This document shows positions 26,054-34,357 of a DNA stretch of 54,939 bases, piece by piece. Source of the DNA: Paenibacillus validus NBRC 15382 (GTDB lineage Bacteria > Bacillota > Bacilli > Paenibacillales > NBRC-103111); assembly GCF_004000985.1 (NCBI RefSeq), contig NZ_BIMH01000036.1:1-54939 (forward strand), written 5' to 3'. Position numbers and translations under genes: made by a program. Numbering within the stretch: position 1 is the first letter of the stretch; each line of letters starts with the position of its first letter. A model generated the notes under the pieces. That model ran no database searches and was not told the origin of the DNA. It worked only from the letters and a program-made list of their open reading frames with translations.

Positions 26054-27115
26054 TTAATGCGCAGCCCCTCCCGGCGACTCCACAGATGACCCGGCCGACT
26101 GCTTCGCATCGGCTCCCGGCCCAGGGGAAGTGTGCGTAATCGTCTTCCTGCGCTCGCGTCGAAGCAAGATCAAACGCTGGAGCAGGATAAACAAGAATAG
26201 CAGAAAGCCTACGGCGATTTTCGTCCACCAGGAGCTCAGCGTGCCTTGATACATGACGATCGTTTGAATGATGCCCGAGCACAAAACGCCGAGCACCGGT
26301 CCGATCAAATAGCCGAAGCCGCCGGTTAACAGAATGCCGCCGATGACGCATGCGGCGATCGCGTCCATCTCCATGCCCATCAAGTGCAGCGTATACCCCG
26401 ACAGCATGTAGAACGTGAATACGATCCCCCCCAGAGCCGAACAGAAGCCGCTGAACGTGTACACCAGCACCGTGATGCGCGCGACCGGCAAGCCCATCAG
26501 CACAGCGGACTTCTCGTTGCCTCCGATCGCATACACCCCCCGGCCGAATTCGGTGTATTTGGACATGTATACCGCTATCACGACCATCGCAAGGGCAATC
26601 ACTACGCTGACCGATATCGTATTGTCGCCGAAGACCGGAATTTTAAACCTGGAGATGGCTTTGTAGGTCGCATCGTTGATGACAAGGCTTTCCGTGCTGA
26701 TCAAATAGCTGATACCGCGGGCCAGGAACATACCGGCGAGCGTCACGATCCATGGATGCAGCTGAAAGCGGTGGATGATATAGCCTTGCCCCGCACCGAA
26801 GAACGTTCCTAGCAGCAGCGATAGCGCCATGACCAAGTAGGCGTTCATGCCTTCCTGCAGCAGCGACGCGGACAATACGCTGACCAGCGCGACGACGGAG
26901 GCGACGGATAAATCGATGCCTCCCGCAATAATGACGAAGGCAAGTCCCGTGGCTACGATAATCAGATAGGCGTTGTCGATGAATAAATTGAAGAACACCT
27001 GCCAGGAGAAAAATCCGGTATACAAGAACGAGCCCGCTGCATAAAGCAGTGTAATGAGCAGCGTAGTCGTCAAAATGATGATATTGTTCTGATTGATCCT
27101 CACTTTGAGCTTCAT
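26054..27115 (-). CDS. Sugar ABC transporter permease (YjfF-like)
   Basis: 353-residue polytopic permease of the ribose/galactofuranose class (BPD_transp_2), with about 8-10 hydrophobic segments and motifs such as AGGIDLSVASVVAL and NEKSAVLMG. It overlaps the preceding permease gene by ATGA. Second permease of the pair, as in ytfQ-ytfR-ytfT-yjfF. The C-terminal tail is charged and proline-rich and likely cytoplasmic. Confidence 0.9.
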   Translation of the reverse strand: MKLKVRINQNNIIILTTTLLITLLYAAGSFLYTGFFSWQVFFNLFIDNAYLIIVATGLAFVIIAGGIDLSVASVVALVSVLSASLLQEGMNAYLVMALSLLLGTFFGAGQGYIIHRFQLHPWIVTLAGMFLARGISYLISTESLVINDATYKAISRFKIPVFGDNTISVSVVIALAMVVIAVYMSKYTEFGRGVYAIGGNEKSAVLMGLPVARITVLVYTFSGFCSALGGIVFTFYMLSGYTLHLMGMEMDAIAACVIGGILLTGGFGYLIGPVLGVLCSGIIQTIVMYQGTLSSWWTKIAVGFLLFLFILLQRLILLRRERRKTITHTSPGPGADAKQSAGSSVESPGGAAH

Positions 27116-28125
27116 GATTCGGCCACCGCCTGCTTCGTGCGGCTTTGGAACAGCTCGCGGAAGCGCTCCGACTGCAGCAGGCTGACGACGATGACGACGA
27201 ACGCCTTCACGACGAGAATACGCTCAGGCGGAATCCCCATCGAGTAAATCGTCGTGCTTAAAGACTGGATGAACAGCGCCCCGACGACGGTGCCCGCCAA
27301 GTAAAATCGTCCTCCGCGCATCGAGGTTCCGCCGATCACGACAGCCAGAATCGCGTCCAGCTCAATCCACAGCCCCGCGTTGTTGGCGTCCGCGCTGCTG
27401 ATATTGGAGCTGACCAGCAGCCCCGCGATGGCGGCGCATAAGCCGCATACCGCATAGACGAACAAGTAAATTTTGCGCGGCTCCACGCCCGCGTACTCAC
27501 TGGATATTTTGTTCGTGCCCGTCGCTTCCAGGAACAGACCGAGGGCCGTACGTTTTTTCAACACATAAACAAGGCCGAACACGGCTGCGGCTACATAAAC
27601 AGAGAACGGAAGACCGAACAGAAAGCCTTTGCCGATATACCCGTACGCCGCGTTGCTTGTGGTCAGCACCTGCCCTTCCGTGATCAGCTGGGCGATGCCC
27701 CGGCCGACCGTCATGAGAATGAGCGTGCCGACCATCGGCTGAATGCCGAACACCGACACGAGCATGCCGTTCCAAAGTCCGCACAGGATCCCGACGGCAA
27801 GCGCCGCAAGAATGGCTACCCAGAGCGGTGTCGACTCCAGCAGCGAAATGGAGACCGCCCCTGCAATCGCGAGTACGGAGCCGACCGAAATATCGATGCC
27901 CTCCTTGGCGATGACGAGCGTCATACCGATGGCGATAATCAGCGTCGGCGCCGCCCGGTTCAGGACGTCGATCAAGCTGCCGAACAGGTGACCGTCTTTT
28001 ATTTCGATTTGAAAAAAGCCGGGTACAAAGATGAAATTGAACAGCAATATTGCCGTCAACGCCAGCACCGGCCAAAATATTTTCATTCGTGTGAAGTTAA
28101 GCGCCCGTTGTTTTATAAGCGACAT
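27112..28125 (-). CDS. Sugar ABC transporter permease (YtfT-like)
   Basis: 337 residues from ATG 28125 (AAGGAG nine bases upstream; an earlier in-frame start at 28146 is less likely). BPD_transp_2 family permease with about 8-10 membrane segments, AKEGIDISVGSVLAIAGA and GVEPRKI motifs close to YtfT. Its start lies 29 bases inside the end of the ATPase gene and its stop overlaps the next permease, so the transport genes are translationally coupled. Confidence 0.9.
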   Translation of the reverse strand: MSLIKQRALNFTRMKIFWPVLALTAILLFNFIFVPGFFQIEIKDGHLFGSLIDVLNRAAPTLIIAIGMTLVIAKEGIDISVGSVLAIAGAVSISLLESTPLWVAILAALAVGILCGLWNGMLVSVFGIQPMVGTLILMTVGRGIAQLITEGQVLTTSNAAYGYIGKGFLFGLPFSVYVAAAVFGLVYVLKKRTALGLFLEATGTNKISSEYAGVEPRKIYLFVYAVCGLCAAIAGLLVSSNISSADANNAGLWIELDAILAVVIGGTSMRGGRFYLAGTVVGALFIQSLSTTIYSMGIPPERILVVKAFVVIVVSLLQSERFRELFQSRTKQAVAES

Positions 28126-29629
28126 TCGGCTCGGCTCCTTCCGCAATCATTCGCATGATGTTTGATTCGTTCATCGCATCCCCGGCTACTTCGCCAATTT
28201 GCACCCGGTCCCGCAGCACCACGATCCGGTCGCAGCATTCGATCATCTCCTGGAGCTCGGAGGAAATGATCAGGATCGACAGACCGCCGGAGGCCAGTTC
28301 AAGGATCAGCTTGCGAATCTCTCCCTTGGAGCCGACATCGATCCCGCGTGTCGGTTCGTCCAGAATAAGCAGCTTGGGCTGGGTCGCCAGCCATCTGGCC
28401 AGAATGACCTTTTGCTGGTTGCCTCCGCTTAGATTGTCGATGCGCTGTTCCATGCCAGGGGTTTTGATGCGCAGCAGATCGATAAAGTGCTGGGCGAGCT
28501 CCTGCTGCTTCTTCAGCGGGATGTGACGGAACAAGCCCAGCTTCGCCTGCAGGGCAAGCACGATATTTTCGCGGATCGTCAGCTCGCCCACAATGCCTGC
28601 CACCTTGCGATCCTCCGGACAAAACCCGAGCCCCTGGCGGATTGCCTGCTTCGGATAGATCGAACGGAACGTTTCCTCCCCGATCACCAGCACCCCGTCG
28701 TCGGCCTGATCGATGCCGAAAATCAGCTTGGCGATTTCCGTCCGGCCGGAGCCGAGAAGACCCGCCAGGCCGACAACCTCGCCCTTCTTCACCGAGAGGC
28801 TGACCGGCTGGATGGAGCCAACGCGGCTTAAGCCTTTCGTCGAGACGATCGCCTCGGAGGATAAGCTTGGGGTCATTTTCCGCTGGCGCTCCTCTTCCTT
28901 CCACTCCCGGCCGATCATTTTGGAAACGAGACTGCTCTTGGGCAGCTCTTTCGTGGGGTATTCGCCAACAAGCGCCCCGTTGCGCAGAATCGTGATGCGG
29001 TCCGTCACCTCGTACACCTGATCTAGAAAGTGCGTGACAAATACGATGCCAAGTCCATCTTCGCGAAGCTTCCGCATGACCGCGAACAGCTGCGCCACCT
29101 CTTTGTTATCCAGGCTCGAGGTCGGCTCATCCAGAATAAGCACGCCGCTCGACATATCGACGGCGCGTGCGATCGCCACCATCTGCTGAATGGCCACGGA
29201 GTATTCAGACAAGGGCTGTCTGACGTCGATGTTCAGGTTGAGCCGCTGGAGCCGGATCTCGCTCTGCTCGTTGATCCGCTTCCAGTCAATGCCCCCTCTT
29301 TTCCTCGGCACCCGCCCGATAAACAAGTTTTCCGCCACCGATAAATTGGGACACAGATTAATTTCCTGATACACCGTACTGATGCCGATGCTCTGCGCCT
29401 CCTGCGGCGACCGGACGATCACCGGCTTTCCCTCCAGCCACACCTGTCCCGCATCCATGGTATAGACGCCGGTCAGCACTTTAATCAGTGTCGATTTTCC
29501 TGCGCCGTTCTCGCCCATCAGCGCATGAATTTCACCCCGATGTAACGTAAAATTCACATCACTCAGCGCTTTAACCCCGGGAAAGGACTTGCTGACGCCT
29601 TCCATTTTCAACAATAGATTGTCACTCAT
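28097..29629 (-). CDS. Sugar ABC transporter ATP-binding protein (YtfR-like)
   Basis: 510 residues from ATG 29629 (GGAAGG ten bases upstream). Two fused ABC domains: Walker A GENGAGKST and signature region near residue 145 in the first, and a degenerate GLLGSGRTEIAK loop plus LSGGNQQKVILARWL and LILDEPTRGID in the second. This layout is usual for RbsA/YtfR ATPases, which power two permeases of the ribose class. First gene of the transport and sensing operon. Confidence 0.93.
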   Translation of the reverse strand: MSDNLLLKMEGVSKSFPGVKALSDVNFTLHRGEIHALMGENGAGKSTLIKVLTGVYTMDAGQVWLEGKPVIVRSPQEAQSIGISTVYQEINLCPNLSVAENLFIGRVPRKRGGIDWKRINEQSEIRLQRLNLNIDVRQPLSEYSVAIQQMVAIARAVDMSSGVLILDEPTSSLDNKEVAQLFAVMRKLREDGLGIVFVTHFLDQVYEVTDRITILRNGALVGEYPTKELPKSSLVSKMIGREWKEEERQRKMTPSLSSEAIVSTKGLSRVGSIQPVSLSVKKGEVVGLAGLLGSGRTEIAKLIFGIDQADDGVLVIGEETFRSIYPKQAIRQGLGFCPEDRKVAGIVGELTIRENIVLALQAKLGLFRHIPLKKQQELAQHFIDLLRIKTPGMEQRIDNLSGGNQQKVILARWLATQPKLLILDEPTRGIDVGSKGEIRKLILELASGGLSILIISSELQEMIECCDRIVVLRDRVQIGEVAGDAMNESNIMRMIAEGAEPNVAYKTTGA

Positions 29630-29747
29630 TAGGTGAGCACCTTCCTTCCCATCATCGGTATTCCTGCTTGCGTTTATGGAGAGTATCAAACTCCCGGAAG
29701 CTCAGCTTAACTTTCATTTTAAGTTCAAGGCTGCCAGGTGTATTTAG

Positions 29748-29777
29748 ACGGAAAGGTTATTTTTTACAAATTTCCGT
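29748..29777 (-). promoter_or_regulatory. Inverted repeat upstream of the transporter operon, candidate operator
   Basis: ACGGAAA and TTTCCGT form perfect seven-base arms around 16 bases containing TTTGTAAA. Its GGAAATTTGTAAA half resembles the elements upstream of the GH2 and 2899-residue glycosidase genes. It may bind the YesN-type regulator. Nothing else is recognised between 29630 and 29804. Confidence 0.3.
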
Positions 29778-29804
29778 TCTATTTCGCATACAGCGCGAAC
29801 GCCA

Positions 29805-29841
29805 AACAGGCTTCCGCAAAGATTGCTTACGGAAGCCTGTT
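29805..29841 (-). terminator. Hairpin downstream of the GH2 gene
   Basis: AACAGGCTTCCG and CGGAAGCCTGTT form a perfect 12-base-pair stem 23 bases after the GH2 stop. The T tract on the minus strand is short (GTTT). A likely 3' end of the glycosidase transcript. Confidence 0.65.
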
Positions 29842-29863
29842 CGGTATAAACCTGCTTGATGGC

Positions 29864-32800
29864 TTATTGCAGCACGGATCTGGCCACAGTGGTCAGATCT
29901 TGAATATCGACCTTGCCGTCCTGATTCAGATCAGCTGTCGCGGACCAGCCGCTGTCCCCCTGTTGCTTGCCGTAATGGCTCGCTATGATGGCCAAATCGC
30001 CGATCGAAATGCTGCCGTTTCCGTTCAGATCGGCGTTGATTTTACGTCCTTCAAACGCCAGCATAGCCGTTGTCAGCGCGTTTAAGGCTTCCGTAATTTG
30101 CTGCTGCGTCGCCTCCGCGTCGTTCGCTACGATTGCCGCTTGCGCAATAATCACCTGCATCGCCGCCCTGGAGCCCGGCAAATAATAGCCGTGCCGCAGG
30201 TCTTCCACGGCCGCATCCACTTTGGCCTGCGCAGCTGCGATCGCTTCGTTCAAATCCGATTTATCCGGCGCTTCCGCCGTGACTTGAAGCTGATGGGTTG
30301 TGCCGGGAATCGTCGTCTCCACTCCGGTTCTGTCCGCAATCGCGATACCGCTCAGCTGAATGGAGGTGTAGGCGCTGCCCGGTGCAGCCGTCGGCTTCGC
30401 CTTAAACGAGAGCTTCAGCCAAGCGCCGTTCGCCTCCGCTCCGCCGCCAAGGCTGGCGCCGACCATGCGCACCTTACCCGGCTCCAGCTCGCGCTTCTCC
30501 AGCAGGCTGAAGCCGTCCTTTACCGATACGGCGTCCGTTAGCTCCAGCTTAGACGGGTCAAAGCCGACCGTAACATCTTGAGCATAGACGCTGCCGTACA
30601 CGTTTCCAGCCACATCGCTTAAGCTGTACGTCAGGTCAAAGGACTGCCCGGACCCTACAACCGCCGGCCCCGTAAGCGAGGCCTTAGGCTGCGCTTGAAC
30701 CGGAGCTCCGACCGAGAAGTAGTCGAAGTCGGCCGTCATGGAGGTGTTGTCCCCGGCCGACAGGCCGTAAAACCCGATTTGAAGATTCGTCAAATCGGCC
30801 TGCACCGGATCAGCCGCCGGCGCCCATGCCGCCCCGTCCCAGTAGTGCGTCGTGTACACGTTGCCGGTCTTTTTGATTTGCAGGTAGACGGTATCGGTAC
30901 CCGGATGCTTCGCCATATTCGTCGCTTTGGTGTATACCGCATTCCGCTCGACCGCCGTTTCCAGCGATTTGCCCGTACTGCCGACAGTATCCCATACATG
31001 GCCCAGCCTCACATAGTTGTCCTCGTTCTGCCAAATGATTAAACCGGCCTGCTGATGATTTTTGGCGACAGGCGCCGTGACCTTCGTCGTTATGGCGAAA
31101 TCGCCCTCCGGGGCTTTGCGCAGAAATACGTTTTTCAGCGAGTTAGAGGTTTGATGGCTATCCCCCGACAAGGTTTGCAGCCGCAAGCTGCCCGGTTTGG
31201 CCGTCAAGCTCCAGCGGGCCGCATCCTCCCGGTAAATGGACCAAGCCGGATCCAGCGTACCGGTCGCAAACGAGTCTGTAACGGCGCCCTGCGGAATCGG
31301 ATCATTCACGCTTACGACGAGCTGCCATTTAGCCGCCTTCAACGCATTCATCGCATGAATCCAGTCATTGGCCGTCGAGCTGCCGTTCATGCTCACGGCC
31401 TTCGCAGCGTCAACTGTGGAACGATAGGCGGCGATTGCCTCCTGCGGATATTGGCCGGCGCCATCACCAGCCTGGAGGCGGCTTAATAGCTGCTCCGCCA
31501 GCTGGAGCTCATCGATCAGGTCCTCCCTCGTCACGCCGCCGATCAGCTCGCGGTGCGCTTTGGCGATCCGGTTGAAATCCAGCTTCTCGACCTTGCGATC
31601 ATACGACAGAAGTCCGTTTATCTCGTATTCAACATCTGTGATTTGCGTATAGATAGCGGCACTTAAGCCAGGGCTTTGCTTCAGCTGCTTCAATCGGTCG
31701 ATGAACTGCACATATTTGTCGGTCAGCTCCTGCTTGCTGTTCATCAGCTGGTACGAGAACACGAGCGGGCTCCACTCATGGCCCGGTACATGCAGGCCGA
31801 GTCCGCCGTACTCGCCCAGCACCGCAGCGCGCGTCTGGGTTGGAGTCGGCGAGGTCGGCGCCGGATACGCATGCGCATCGATCAAATCGCCTGCGCCGGA
31901 ATCCTGCCAGCCGCTGGTATTGTTGATGAGACGCGTCGAATCGAGTCCCTTCACGTAATTGGCCGCGTCTCTTGTTTGCTGTCCGCCCCAGTCGAATTGG
32001 CCCCAGCCTTCGTTAAAGACGGTCCAAACGACAATAGACGGTGCGCTGCGGAGCTGATCGACCATCTCCTTGTACTCCTTCAGCCACTGGGTCTTGGTCG
32101 CTGGCGTAATGTCGGAACCCCGGTTGCCCTGACGGTCCTCCAGGCTTGGCATATCCTGCCAGACCAGCACACCGAGCTTATCGGCCCAGTAATACCAACG
32201 GGCGGGCTCGACCTTGATATGCTTGCGGACCATGTTCATCCCGACCCGCTTGACGGTTTGCAGATCGAACTTCAGCGCCTCATCCGTCGGTGCCGTATAC
32301 AAGCCGTCCGGATAATAGCCCTGATCCAGCGGTCCCATCTGGAACACAAATTTACCGTTCAGGAGCGGACGCAGCACCCCATCCTCCATCCCGAGCTTGA
32401 TTTCCCGCATGCCGAAATAGCTGGTTACCTCATCCGCGACCTGCTCCCCGTTCTTCAGGCGCACGGTCAAATCATACAGGAACGGATCGTCCGGCGACCA
32501 CAGCCTTGGGTTCGGCACGGGCAGCTGCAGCGTCTCGCCTGCCGCTCCGGTCACACGGCCGACGATCTCTCCGCCAACCTTGGCGACGGCTTCGACCGTA
32601 AGACCCGGGGCCCCTTGGACGGCCGGCGTCAGCTTCAGCGCTTGGCTCTGCAAATCCGGCGTCATATCCAGCTTCTCGATATGTGCGTTTGCTACCGGCT
32701 CCAGCCAGACGGTTTGCCAAATGCCGGACACCGACGTATACCAGATGCCGCCCAGCTTTTTAACCGTTTGCTTACCGACCGCCTGATCCTCGCCCATATC

Positions 32801-34123
32801 GGTTTGATCCAGCACATGTACGATCAGCTCGTTCGATCCGCTCACCAATGCATCCGTAATATCGAAGCTGAACGACGTGTAGCCGCCCTTGTGACTGCCG
32901 ATAAGCTTGCCGTTGACATACACCGTGGCCAAATAGTCCACCGCGCCGAAATTGAGGTTCACGCGCTGCCCGCTCCAGCTGTCCGGAACGGTAAACGACC
33001 GTTTGTACCACATCCGGTCCTCCACCCGGTTAATCCCGGACAATACCGATTCTGCTGCAAAAGGCACGAGGATTTTTTCCCCCAGCGTCCTGCCTGTCGG
33101 AACGGCATCGTCTTCCTTCGCCGCTTCGAACTCCCATTCCCCGTTCAAATTGGCCCACTGCCCGCGGACCAGCTGCGGTCGCGGATAGTCCGGCAGCACG
33201 TTCTCCGGGTTCACTTCGGCCGCCCAAGGGGTCGTAATTTGATACGTCGAGCGGTTTTTCAGCTGGACATCGAAGGCCGCGACGGCTGCGCCGTCCCGGG
33301 TGTTCAGCCCGCCCTTTCCGTCGTAGCCTGCACGTACAAGCCAGACGTCCTTCGAGTAAATCGGATAGGCAAAGCTCAGCATGATGACATGCGGTTCGCC
33401 GGGCTTAAGCGATGCCGAAGCGATCGGCCAATCGACGCCCACCACCTGAATGCGAAGATGCTCCGTCAATCCGGCCGGCAGCTCTTGGAGCGGCTCGCTC
33501 AGCACGACCTCGGCTGTAGAGCCGTCCGTTGCTACCGTCCCGCCATAATCGAAGCCGGCCGGCGGATAGAAGGCTTGGGTCGGGACGGCCTGCTTCGGCA
33601 CACGGGGACTGGACCATCGCAGATGGAGGTTGGAGCCGCCGTTATTCTCGAAGTATTCGAGCTTGAATTCATGCTTCTGCCCGGCGGTTAGCGCTAGGGG
33701 AGCGCCGGTTTGCTCCTTATCCCAATCGTCGACCCAGTGATCGATCACCAGCTTGTTGTCAATCCACAACCGGAAGCCGTTATCCCCGATGATCGAAAAG
33801 GTATAGTTCTCTGTCGTTTCCGGCTGTATAAAGCCGGTCCATCGGACACTGACGCGATCGTTTCGACCCGTTAGCGCACTGAACACCCCCTCAAGGCTGC
33901 CGAAGTCGATGTTCGGGTCGATGATCGTTGATTTCAGCTCGCCGAACGTAAAGTTAGGGGCTCCGGAATTCAGGTAATATTCGGCTTTCAGACCGTGCGT
34001 TTCCTCGGGTGCAGTCACGCTCTCGGCGGCTAGCGCCCGGCCGGGCACCCGCAAACTGGTCAAAGTAAACACGAGCACCCAGACGGCAATGAAACCTACA
34101 CGCAGCGTTTTTTTCCACTTCAT
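29864..34123 (-). CDS. Secreted multidomain GH2 glycosidase with PA14, cohesin-like, FIVAR and dockerin domains
   Basis: About 1419 residues from ATG 34123 (GGAGG twelve bases upstream); positions below count from an in-frame TTG twelve codons earlier. Signal/anchor about 13-44; PA14 carbohydrate-binding domain about 55-200; GH2 sugar-binding and immunoglobulin domains about 328-590; TIM barrel about 592-880 with acid/base E717 (FNEGWG) and probable nucleophile E783 (GEYGG); a FIVAR-like helical region; a concanavalin-like domain about 963-1150; cohesin-like domain about 1158-1297; FIVAR about 1302-1372; type I dockerin about 1374-1431 with two Ca-binding loops (DLNGNGSISIGD, DLNQDGKVDIQD). 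GH2 covers beta-galactosidases, glucuronidases and some galactofuranosidases or arabinofuranosidases. The exact substrate is not readable. It has its own activator-type promoter and a perfect cre box. Confidence 0.9.
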   Translation of the reverse strand: MKWKKTLRVGFIAVWVLVFTLTSLRVPGRALAAESVTAPEETHGLKAEYYLNSGAPNFTFGELKSTIIDPNIDFGSLEGVFSALTGRNDRVSVRWTGFIQPETTENYTFSIIGDNGFRLWIDNKLVIDHWVDDWDKEQTGAPLALTAGQKHEFKLEYFENNGGSNLHLRWSSPRVPKQAVPTQAFYPPAGFDYGGTVATDGSTAEVVLSEPLQELPAGLTEHLRIQVVGVDWPIASASLKPGEPHVIMLSFAYPIYSKDVWLVRAGYDGKGGLNTRDGAAVAAFDVQLKNRSTYQITTPWAAEVNPENVLPDYPRPQLVRGQWANLNGEWEFEAAKEDDAVPTGRTLGEKILVPFAAESVLSGINRVEDRMWYKRSFTVPDSWSGQRVNLNFGAVDYLATVYVNGKLIGSHKGGYTSFSFDITDALVSGSNELIVHVLDQTDMGEDQAVGKQTVKKLGGIWYTSVSGIWQTVWLEPVANAHIEKLDMTPDLQSQALKLTPAVQGAPGLTVEAVAKVGGEIVGRVTGAAGETLQLPVPNPRLWSPDDPFLYDLTVRLKNGEQVADEVTSYFGMREIKLGMEDGVLRPLLNGKFVFQMGPLDQGYYPDGLYTAPTDEALKFDLQTVKRVGMNMVRKHIKVEPARWYYWADKLGVLVWQDMPSLEDRQGNRGSDITPATKTQWLKEYKEMVDQLRSAPSIVVWTVFNEGWGQFDWGGQQTRDAANYVKGLDSTRLINNTSGWQDSGAGDLIDAHAYPAPTSPTPTQTRAAVLGEYGGLGLHVPGHEWSPLVFSYQLMNSKQELTDKYVQFIDRLKQLKQSPGLSAAIYTQITDVEYEINGLLSYDRKVEKLDFNRIAKAHRELIGGVTREDLIDELQLAEQLLSRLQAGDGAGQYPQEAIAAYRSTVDAAKAVSMNGSSTANDWIHAMNALKAAKWQLVVSVNDPIPQGAVTDSFATGTLDPAWSIYREDAARWSLTAKPGSLRLQTLSGDSHQTSNSLKNVFLRKAPEGDFAITTKVTAPVAKNHQQAGLIIWQNEDNYVRLGHVWDTVGSTGKSLETAVERNAVYTKATNMAKHPGTDTVYLQIKKTGNVYTTHYWDGAAWAPAADPVQADLTNLQIGFYGLSAGDNTSMTADFDYFSVGAPVQAQPKASLTGPAVVGSGQSFDLTYSLSDVAGNVYGSVYAQDVTVGFDPSKLELTDAVSVKDGFSLLEKRELEPGKVRMVGASLGGGAEANGAWLKLSFKAKPTAAPGSAYTSIQLSGIAIADRTGVETTIPGTTHQLQVTAEAPDKSDLNEAIAAAQAKVDAAVEDLRHGYYLPGSRAAMQVIIAQAAIVANDAEATQQQITEALNALTTAMLAFEGRKINADLNGNGSISIGDLAIIASHYGKQQGDSGWSATADLNQDGKVDIQDLTTVARSVLQ

Positions 34124-34166
34124 GATTGTGAACGACCTCCGATTCATAGAAATGGTCAAGACTTTT

Positions 34167-34181
34167 TGATTGCGCTTACAA
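34167..34181 (-). promoter_or_regulatory. cre box (CcpA site) in the GH2 leader
   Basis: TTGTAAGCGCAATCA on the minus strand matches the WTGNAANCGNWNNCA consensus at every position. It lies between the predicted promoter (34228-34261) and the start codon, a position where CcpA represses by blocking elongation. Confidence 0.65.
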
Positions 34182-34227
34182 CACGTAAAGCCTCCCTTCT
34201 TTCTGAATTGAATGCTGCCCCCCTCTT

Positions 34228-34261
34228 ATTGTAGAAAACGGGCCGGACAAAGTATTTACAA
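34228..34261 (-). promoter_or_regulatory. Activator-type promoter element of the GH2 gene
   Basis: TTGTAAATACTTT (34249-34261) is followed after 28 bases (counted from its first T) by the -10-like TACAAT (34228-34233). There is no good -35. The same element with the same spacing occurs upstream of the 2899-residue glycosidase gene, pointing to a shared activator, most simply the YesN-type regulator. Confidence 0.45.
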
Positions 34262-34303
34262 TATCCTGTTCTTTTTTTGTAATTTTATGATCTGTATAGA
34301 AAC

Positions 34304-34334
34304 GATCCCCAACCGCTCCAAGCAATCGGGGATC
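34304..34334 (-). terminator. Hairpin after the SLH-cohesin gene
   Basis: GATCCCC and GGGGATC form a perfect stem 24 bases after the stop of the SLH-cohesin gene. Only GTTTC follows on the minus strand, so termination may be partial. It separates the upstream four-gene unit from the GH2 gene. Confidence 0.5.
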
Positions 34335-34357
34335 TTTCCTTCTCTTTCAGGGCACAG

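Noticed and set aside
31676..33691. 671-codon open frame on the plus strand
   Set aside because: It lies entirely antisense to the GH2 gene, has Arg/His/Leu-rich composition typical of shadow frames in GC-rich DNA, no Shine-Dalgarno and no recognisable domain.
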